A stretch of 64,000 bases of DNA from Pseudomonas sp. IAC-BECa141 (GTDB lineage: Bacteria; Pseudomonadota; Gammaproteobacteria; Pseudomonadales; Pseudomonadaceae). A program made the position numbers and the translations under genes. This document shows, in pieces, positions 59,506 through 64,000 of this stretch. Location: positions 6,157,061 through 6,221,060 of the forward strand of contig NZ_CP065410.1 in assembly GCF_020544405.1 (NCBI RefSeq), read 5' to 3'. Under the pieces are notes generated by a model. It had not been told where the DNA came from and did not search any database. It was given only the letters and a program-made list of their open reading frames with translations. Numbering within the stretch: the first letter of the stretch is position 1; every line of letters starts with the position of its first letter.

Positions 59506-60876
59506 TTATTTACCGATGCAGAAGCTGGAAAAGATCCGTCCCAGCAGATCATCGGAGCTGAAGGCGCCGGTGATTTCCCCAAGGGACTGCTGGGCCTGAC
59601 GCAGGTCTTCGGCCAGCAACTCACCCGCTCCCGCCAACGTCAGTTGGGCACGTCCATGTTCCAGGGCATCACTGGCATGACGCAGGGCTTCCAGGTGCCG
59701 GCGGCGTGCGCTGAAGCTGCTTTCCGACGTCTGTTCGTAGCCCATGCAGGCCTTGAGGTGATCACGTAGCAGATCCAGCCCTTCACCGGCGGATTTTGCG
59801 CTCAGACTGATCGTTACATGGCCGTCGTCGCTGACTTCCAGAGCAATGGGTTCACCGGTGAGATCAGCCTTGTTGCGAATCAGCGTGACCTTCGCCGGAT
59901 CCGGCCGGGTTTCAAGGAATTCCGGCCACAGCGCAAACGGATCGGCGGCCTCGGGCGCCATGGCATCGACAACCAGCAGCACTCGATCAGCTTCGCCGAT
60001 GGCTTTCAATGCTCGTTCAACGCCGATCTTTTCCACATGATCATCGGTGTCGCGCAGACCGGCGGTGTCCACTACGTGCAGCGGCATGCCGTCGATGTGG
60101 ATATGTTCGCGCAGGATATCCCGAGTCGTGCCGGCGATCTCCGTCACGATGGCGGCTTCTCGTCCGGCCAATGCATTCAGCAGACTGGATTTGCCGGCAT
60201 TCGGACGACCGGCAATCACCACGGTCATGCCGTCACGTAGCAATGCGCCCTGCCCGGCTTCGCGCAATACGGTGGATAACTCGTTACGAACCTTGTCGAG
60301 CATGCTCAGGACATGGCCATCGGCGAGGAAGTCGATTTCTTCTTCCGGGAAGTCGATCGCGGCTTCGACATAAATCCGCAAACCGATCAGCTGTTCGGTG
60401 AGGTTATGCACACGTTGGGAAAATGCACCCTGCAACGAACGCAGAGCGTTTCGTGCGGCCTGTGCAGAACTGGCTTCGATCAGGTCGGCAATGGCCTCGG
60501 CCTGGGCCAGGTCGAGTTTGTCATTGAGGAATGCTCTTTCGCTGAACTCACCGGGCCGCGCCAGACGGCAACCCAGTTCCAGACAACGCTTGAGCAACAT
60601 GTCGAGGACGATCGGGCCACCGTGTCCCTGCAGTTCCAGTACGTCTTCGCCAGTGAACGAGTTCGGCCCCGGGAAATATAACGCCAGACCTTCATCCAGC
60701 ACCTGCTGATCTTCACTGAAGAACGGGCCGTAGTGGGCAAACCGTGGTTTCAGTTCACGGCCGCTGATGGCTTTGGCTGCAACGCTGGCCAGCGGCCCGG
60801 AAATTCGAACGATGCCCACGCCGCCACGGCCCTGGGCGGTAGCGACGGCTGCGATGGTTTCACGAGGTGCGCTCAT
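59506..60876 (-). CDS. mnmE: tRNA modification GTPase MnmE
   Basis: A 456-residue dynamin-like GTPase, partner of MnmG in U34 modification. N-terminal tetrahydrofolate-binding domain ([21 protein letters not shown]), G domain with Walker [13 protein letters not shown] and DTAGLRDT, and the C-terminal CIGK motif needed for function are present. I use the ATG at 60876 ([15 protein letters not shown]) and not the longer frame to 60894. It follows yidC after a terminator. Confidence 0.96.
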   Translation of the reverse strand: MSAPRETIAAVATAQGRGGVGIVRISGPLASVAAKAISGRELKPRFAHYGPFFSEDQQVLDEGLALYFPGPNSFTGEDVLELQGHGGPIVLDMLLKRCLELGCRLARPGEFSERAFLNDKLDLAQAEAIADLIEASSAQAARNALRSLQGAFSQRVHNLTEQLIGLRIYVEAAIDFPEEEIDFLADGHVLSMLDKVRNELSTVLREAGQGALLRDGMTVVIAGRPNAGKSSLLNALAGREAAIVTEIAGTTRDILREHIHIDGMPLHVVDTAGLRDTDDHVEKIGVERALKAIGEADRVLLVVDAMAPEAADPFALWPEFLETRPDPAKVTLIRNKADLTGEPIALEVSDDGHVTISLSAKSAGEGLDLLRDHLKACMGYEQTSESSFSARRRHLEALRHASDALEHGRAQLTLAGAGELLAEDLRQAQQSLGEITGAFSSDDLLGRIFSSFCIGK

Positions 60877-60907
60877 AAACCGGTATCCAGACAAAAATGG
60901 CAGATAG

Positions 60908-60934
60908 CAAAACGCCCCACTAGGGGGCGTTTTG
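60908..60934 (-). terminator. Terminator after yidC
   Basis: Arms CAAAACGCCCC and GGGGCGTTTTG around five bases, lying between yidC and mnmE, with a short T run on both strands. It should end the rpmH-rnpA-yidD-yidC transcript. A perfect DnaA box lies right beside it at 60942-60950. Confidence 0.85.
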
Positions 60935-60957
60935 AGTGGTGTTATCCACAGAGTAAG

Positions 60958-62640
60958 TTACGCCTCGGCTTTTTTCGTCGCCGCTTCGATCTTACGCGTG
61001 ATGTACCACTGTTGGGCAATCGACAGGCAGTTGTTCACAACCCAGTACAGCACCAGACCTGCCGGGAACCACAGGAAGAAGAAGGTGAAGATGATTGGCA
61101 TCATTTTCATCACCTTGGCCTGCATCGGATCCGGAGGTGTAGGGTTCAGACGCTGCTGGATGAACATGGTCGCGCCCATGATGATCGGCAGGATGAAGAA
61201 CGGATCCTTGATCGACAGGTCGGTAATCCACAGCATGAACGGCGCCTGGCGCATTTCCACGCTTTCCAGCAGAACCCAGTACAGAGAAAGGAAAACCGGC
61301 ATCTGCACCAGGATCGGCAAGCAGCCGCCCAGCGGATTGATCTTCTCTTTCTTGTACAGCTCCATCATGGCTTGCGACATTTTCTGCCGGTCATCGCCAT
61401 GTTGCTCTTTCAGTGCAGCCAGTTTCGGAGCCACGGCGCGCATGCGGGCCATCGACTTGTAGCTGGCGGCCGACAGAGGGAAGAAAATCCCTTTGATCAG
61501 CATGGTCAGGAAGATGATCGACCAGCCCCAGTTGCCGACGATGCTGTGGATATGTTGCAGGAGCCAGAAGATTGGCTGGGCAATGAACCACAGAATGCCG
61601 TAGTCGACGGTCAGTTCCAGACCTGGGGACAACTCTTTCAGCACAGCCTGGCTTTTCGGACCGGCGTACAGAACAGCGCTGGTTTCGACTTTCGCACCCG
61701 GTGCAGCGGTCAGCGAAGGACCGGTGTAACCGATGATGTAATTGCCTTTGCTGTCTTTACGGGTCTGGACGATGTTGTTTTCGCCCTTCGGAGCAACCCA
61801 TGCCGTCACGAAGTAGTGTTGCAGCCAGGCTACCCAGCCACCGGTGACGGTTTCCTTGAGCTGACCTTTGTCCATGTCCTTCATGGACACTTTCTTGTAC
61901 GGCTCGGAACTTGTCCACAGGGCAGCGCCCAGGTAAGTCGCGGTACCGGTAGCAGTAGTCGATGAAGGATCGGCGCTTGCATCACGTTTCAGCTGGGCAA
62001 ACATCGAACCGGACCAAGGCTGAGCGCTCTGGTTGTCGATCAGATAAGTCACGGTCACGTCATACAGGCCACGTTTCAGAGTGAAACGCTTGATGTAATT
62101 GACGCCGTCCTTGCTGAACTTCAGGTCAACGACCAGTTGGTCCTGACCGTCAGCCAGTTGATAAGTCTTCTTCTCCGAGGAGTAGATCGGACGACCGGCC
62201 GGATTTGCATCCGGACCGTTGGTGCCGATCAGACCGCTCTGTGCCAGATAAGTACGTTCGCCGCCGTTGTCGAACAGCTGGAACGGTACGTCCGGACGAT
62301 CCTGACGGCGTGGATACAGCGGCAAGGTCAGCTGGGCAACATCGCCACCTTGTGGATCGATCGCGAGATCGAGCACGTCGGTCTTGATCTGGATCAGATC
62401 CTTGCTGACGGCGACCGGCGTTTCGGCAGGTGCGCTGGTATCACTTGCGGCGCGCGGAATATCGTCACTGGCGGCAGCATTATTGCCAGTGGCGGTGTCC
62501 GGCAAACCGGATGTAGTCGTACTGGAAGCAACATTCTGAGTCGGCAGGGCAGCCTGGCCATAGTCCTGGTTCCATTTAAGGACCATGACGTAGGACACGA
62601 TTGCCAGGGCGACGATCAGGATCGTGCGTTTGATATCCAT
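60958..62640 (-). CDS. yidC: Membrane protein insertase YidC
   Basis: A 560-residue insertase of the inner membrane. N-terminal membrane anchor (ILIVALAIVSYVMVLKW), a large periplasmic beta domain (about residues 60-350), then the conserved insertase core with five helices (SIIFLTMLIKGIFFPLSAASYKSMARM, then GGCLPILVQMPVFLSLYWVL). It is the last gene of the rpmH-rnpA-yidD-yidC unit, 2 bp after yidD. Confidence 0.97.
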   Translation of the reverse strand: MDIKRTILIVALAIVSYVMVLKWNQDYGQAALPTQNVASSTTTSGLPDTATGNNAAASDDIPRAASDTSAPAETPVAVSKDLIQIKTDVLDLAIDPQGGDVAQLTLPLYPRRQDRPDVPFQLFDNGGERTYLAQSGLIGTNGPDANPAGRPIYSSEKKTYQLADGQDQLVVDLKFSKDGVNYIKRFTLKRGLYDVTVTYLIDNQSAQPWSGSMFAQLKRDASADPSSTTATGTATYLGAALWTSSEPYKKVSMKDMDKGQLKETVTGGWVAWLQHYFVTAWVAPKGENNIVQTRKDSKGNYIIGYTGPSLTAAPGAKVETSAVLYAGPKSQAVLKELSPGLELTVDYGILWFIAQPIFWLLQHIHSIVGNWGWSIIFLTMLIKGIFFPLSAASYKSMARMRAVAPKLAALKEQHGDDRQKMSQAMMELYKKEKINPLGGCLPILVQMPVFLSLYWVLLESVEMRQAPFMLWITDLSIKDPFFILPIIMGATMFIQQRLNPTPPDPMQAKVMKMMPIIFTFFFLWFPAGLVLYWVVNNCLSIAQQWYITRKIEAATKKAEA

Positions 62641-62642
62641 GA

Positions 62643-62888
62643 TTACTCGGCCATCGAAGAAGAACGGGAGGTAGGGATAGGTGGAACCGGGTCATAACCA
62701 CCGGGATTCCACGGATGACAGCGACCTAAACGACGAAAGGTCAGCCAGCCACCGCGCAGAAGGCCATGATTTTCGATGGCTTCATACGCGTAGCAGGAAC
62801 AGCTGGGGTAGAAACGACAGTGACTGGCCATCAAGGGACTAATGGCGTAGCGATAAAACTGGATCGGAACGAGTGCCAGTTTACGCAT
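62643..62888 (-). CDS. yidD: Membrane protein insertion efficiency factor YidD
   Basis: An 81-residue protein with the conserved block [20 protein letters not shown] and three Cys ([15 protein letters not shown]). It helps YidC-dependent insertion at the inner face of the membrane. It overlaps the rnpA 3' end by 8 bp (62881-62888). Confidence 0.95.
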   Translation of the reverse strand: MRKLALVPIQFYRYAISPLMASHCRFYPSCSCYAYEAIENHGLLRGGWLTFRRLGRCHPWNPGGYDPVPPIPTSRSSSMAE

Positions 62889-63282
62889 CGGGACTGTCTA
62901 CCCCTACAGTTTCGGTTTTGACTGCTGGTACCGGCTTGTTGCGTGCCAGACGCTTCCAGAGTTTGCCGAAATGCTGAATCAATTCGGGGTTTTCTACGTC
63001 ACCCAAACCTTTGCGCGCGACGATAACGATGTCCCAGCCGACCAGTGAATCCTGGTGCAGGCGAAACGATTCGCGCATCAGACGTTTGAGGCGATTGCGC
63101 TCGACGGAGAGTTTTACACTCTTTTTCCCGATAACCAGTCCGAGACGGGGGTGATCGAGATCGTTGTTGCGCGCAAGGAGCAGGAGATTTTTCCCCGGAA
63201 CCTTGCCGGTAGGGGAGTCAAAGACCGCCTTGAAGTGCCGGGGAGTAAGCAGACGCTTTTCCCGACTGAAGTCCTGACTCAC
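62881..63282 (-). CDS. rnpA: Ribonuclease P protein component
   Basis: A 133-residue basic protein that binds the RNase P RNA and helps trim tRNA 5' ends. The RNR motif is in [17 protein letters not shown] propose a GTG start at 63282 ([11 protein letters not shown] follows), as in other pseudomonads; GGAG abuts it directly, an unusually tight spacing. The frame reads up to 63378, but that part is antisense to rpmH. rpmH ends 16 bp upstream. Confidence 0.9.
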   Translation of the reverse strand: MSQDFSREKRLLTPRHFKAVFDSPTGKVPGKNLLLLARNNDLDHPRLGLVIGKKSVKLSVERNRLKRLMRESFRLHQDSLVGWDIVIVARKGLGDVENPELIQHFGKLWKRLARNKPVPAVKTETVGVDSPDA

Positions 63283-63298
63283 CTCCAGTGCCGGATTA

Positions 63299-63433
63299 TC
63301 AAACTGCCAGACGTGCGCGGCCTTTGGCGCGACGACGCGACAGTACGGCACGACCGTTCTTGGTAGCCATGCGAGCACGGAAACCGTGGGTACGAGCGCG
63401 TTTGATAGTGCTTGGTTGGAAAGTACGTTTCAT
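63299..63433 (-). CDS. rpmH: 50S ribosomal protein L34
   Basis: A 44-residue protein, [20 protein letters not shown] onwards, ending in KGRARLAV and a TGA stop; every residue fits bacterial L34. It is the first gene of the rpmH-rnpA-yidD-yidC transcript and faces the oriC/dnaA region. It is too short for ordinary ORF cut-offs, so it is read directly from the minus strand. Confidence 0.98.
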   Translation of the reverse strand: MKRTFQPSTIKRARTHGFRARMATKNGRAVLSRRRAKGRARLAV

Positions 63434-64000
63434 GTCGTGTTACCTGGTTCGTCCACAACGGGCCGGAATGGCCCCCGTTTTAAGAGACCGGGGATTCTAG
63501 AGAAAGCAAGTCCATAGGTCAATTTCCAACCAACGTTTCCTTATAAATAGATCTTCGGAGCGTGGGGGACCTGATTAACCGTTTGCCAGAGATAAAAATA
63601 AAGAAGGGAATTATTTAAAGCTTTTCTGTAAAGCTTGTAAAAGCTAGGCACGTCCTCGTCTGTGGATAACTGGCTCAAGGCCTTGTTTCAAGCGATGTAC
63701 AGAGAATGACAACTACAGTGGAAAACCGTGTTAAGCCTGTGCTGCACTGTCGGATAACCTGTGTGTGGAAAGGGCGGTTATCCACAGGCCGGTTATCCAC
63801 CGACTTTCGCCCCCAGTTGTCCAGTGTGCTCAGATAGGGTTATCCACAAAGCTTATGCACACACCGTTGGTCGCCTTTTTCTCGTTTAACGCATTGATAA
63901 ATCATGTGCACCGGGCAACCTGCATGTGGATAAGTGGACGACTGGCCGCTACAATGGCCGCTTGTTTTTGCCTCACCGGCTTTCAACTTAGGGGATATCC
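63434..64000. other. oriC: Chromosomal replication origin region (oriC), rpmH-dnaA intergenic
   Basis: 567 bp without a gene. Perfect DnaA boxes (TTATCCACA on either strand) lie at 63661-63669, 63778-63786, 63841-63849 and 63925-63933; near-matches at 63793-63801 and 63854-63862 (TTATGCACA). An A+T-rich stretch lies at about 63590-63650, a candidate unwinding element. It sits beside rpmH, the expected dnaA-proximal origin of pseudomonads. The window stops before the dnaA start, so dnaA itself is not seen. The rpmH promoter must also lie here. Confidence 0.9.

Noticed and set aside
59273..59599. 108-codon open frame in the mnmG-mnmE gap
   Set aside because: It runs into mnmE in antisense, starts within a DnaA-box-rich stretch and shows no signal or domain.

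Overview
The window reads as oriC-proximal chromosome of a Pseudomonas of the fluorescens group (inference from gene content, high G+C and the order glmS-glmR-glmU-atp-parBA-rsmG-mnmG-mnmE-yidC-yidD-rnpA-rpmH). It stops just before the expected dnaA start. I see no rRNA or tRNA gene, transposase, prophage gene or CRISPR array.

Region 1 (1-8574) is a zinc-starvation island. It holds ZigA with a DUF1826 partner, a small secreted cysteine protein, the amidase AmiA, zinc-independent GTP cyclohydrolase FolE2, a complete metal ABC importer, a gamma-carbonic-anhydrase-like protein and the PyrQ dihydroorotase. Two divergent promoter regions each carry a near-perfect Zur-type palindrome (1614-1628 and 3317-3331). 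Region 2 (8579-12005) holds a DUF3617 protein, cardiolipin synthase and cyclopropane fatty acid synthase. Region 3 (12092-18087) is a second metal-linked operon: three SPFH/HflKC-like proteins, one with a very His-rich N-terminus, and a P1B-type ATPase, behind a weaker Zur-like box.

Region 4 (18250-24250) carries a lipoamide dehydrogenase, an Lrp-type regulator divergent from a LysE exporter, and an uncharacterised envelope pair. Region 5 (24299-39412) is the D-rhamnan (A-band, common polysaccharide antigen) locus. Rightwards it has rmd-gmd-wbpW-wzm-wzt-wbpXYZ. Leftwards it has two glycosyltransferases, two methyltransferases and an acyltransferase, matching the PA5455-PA5459 set of P. aeruginosa. 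Region 6 (39417-43150) carries a PNPOx/flavin/2Fe-2S fusion reductase, a GST and a LysR regulator.

Region 7 (43222-64000) is the conserved origin-side block on the minus strand: amino-sugar synthesis (glmS with an empty attTn7, glmR, glmU), the nine-gene ATP synthase operon, parB/parA, tRNA and rRNA modification genes, yidC/yidD/rnpA/rpmH, and two DnaA-box-rich intergenic regions (58956-59505 and 63434-64000). Three parS-like sites lie inside genes of regions 1 and 3. Perfect DnaA boxes become frequent, also inside genes, from about 38.8 kb to the end.
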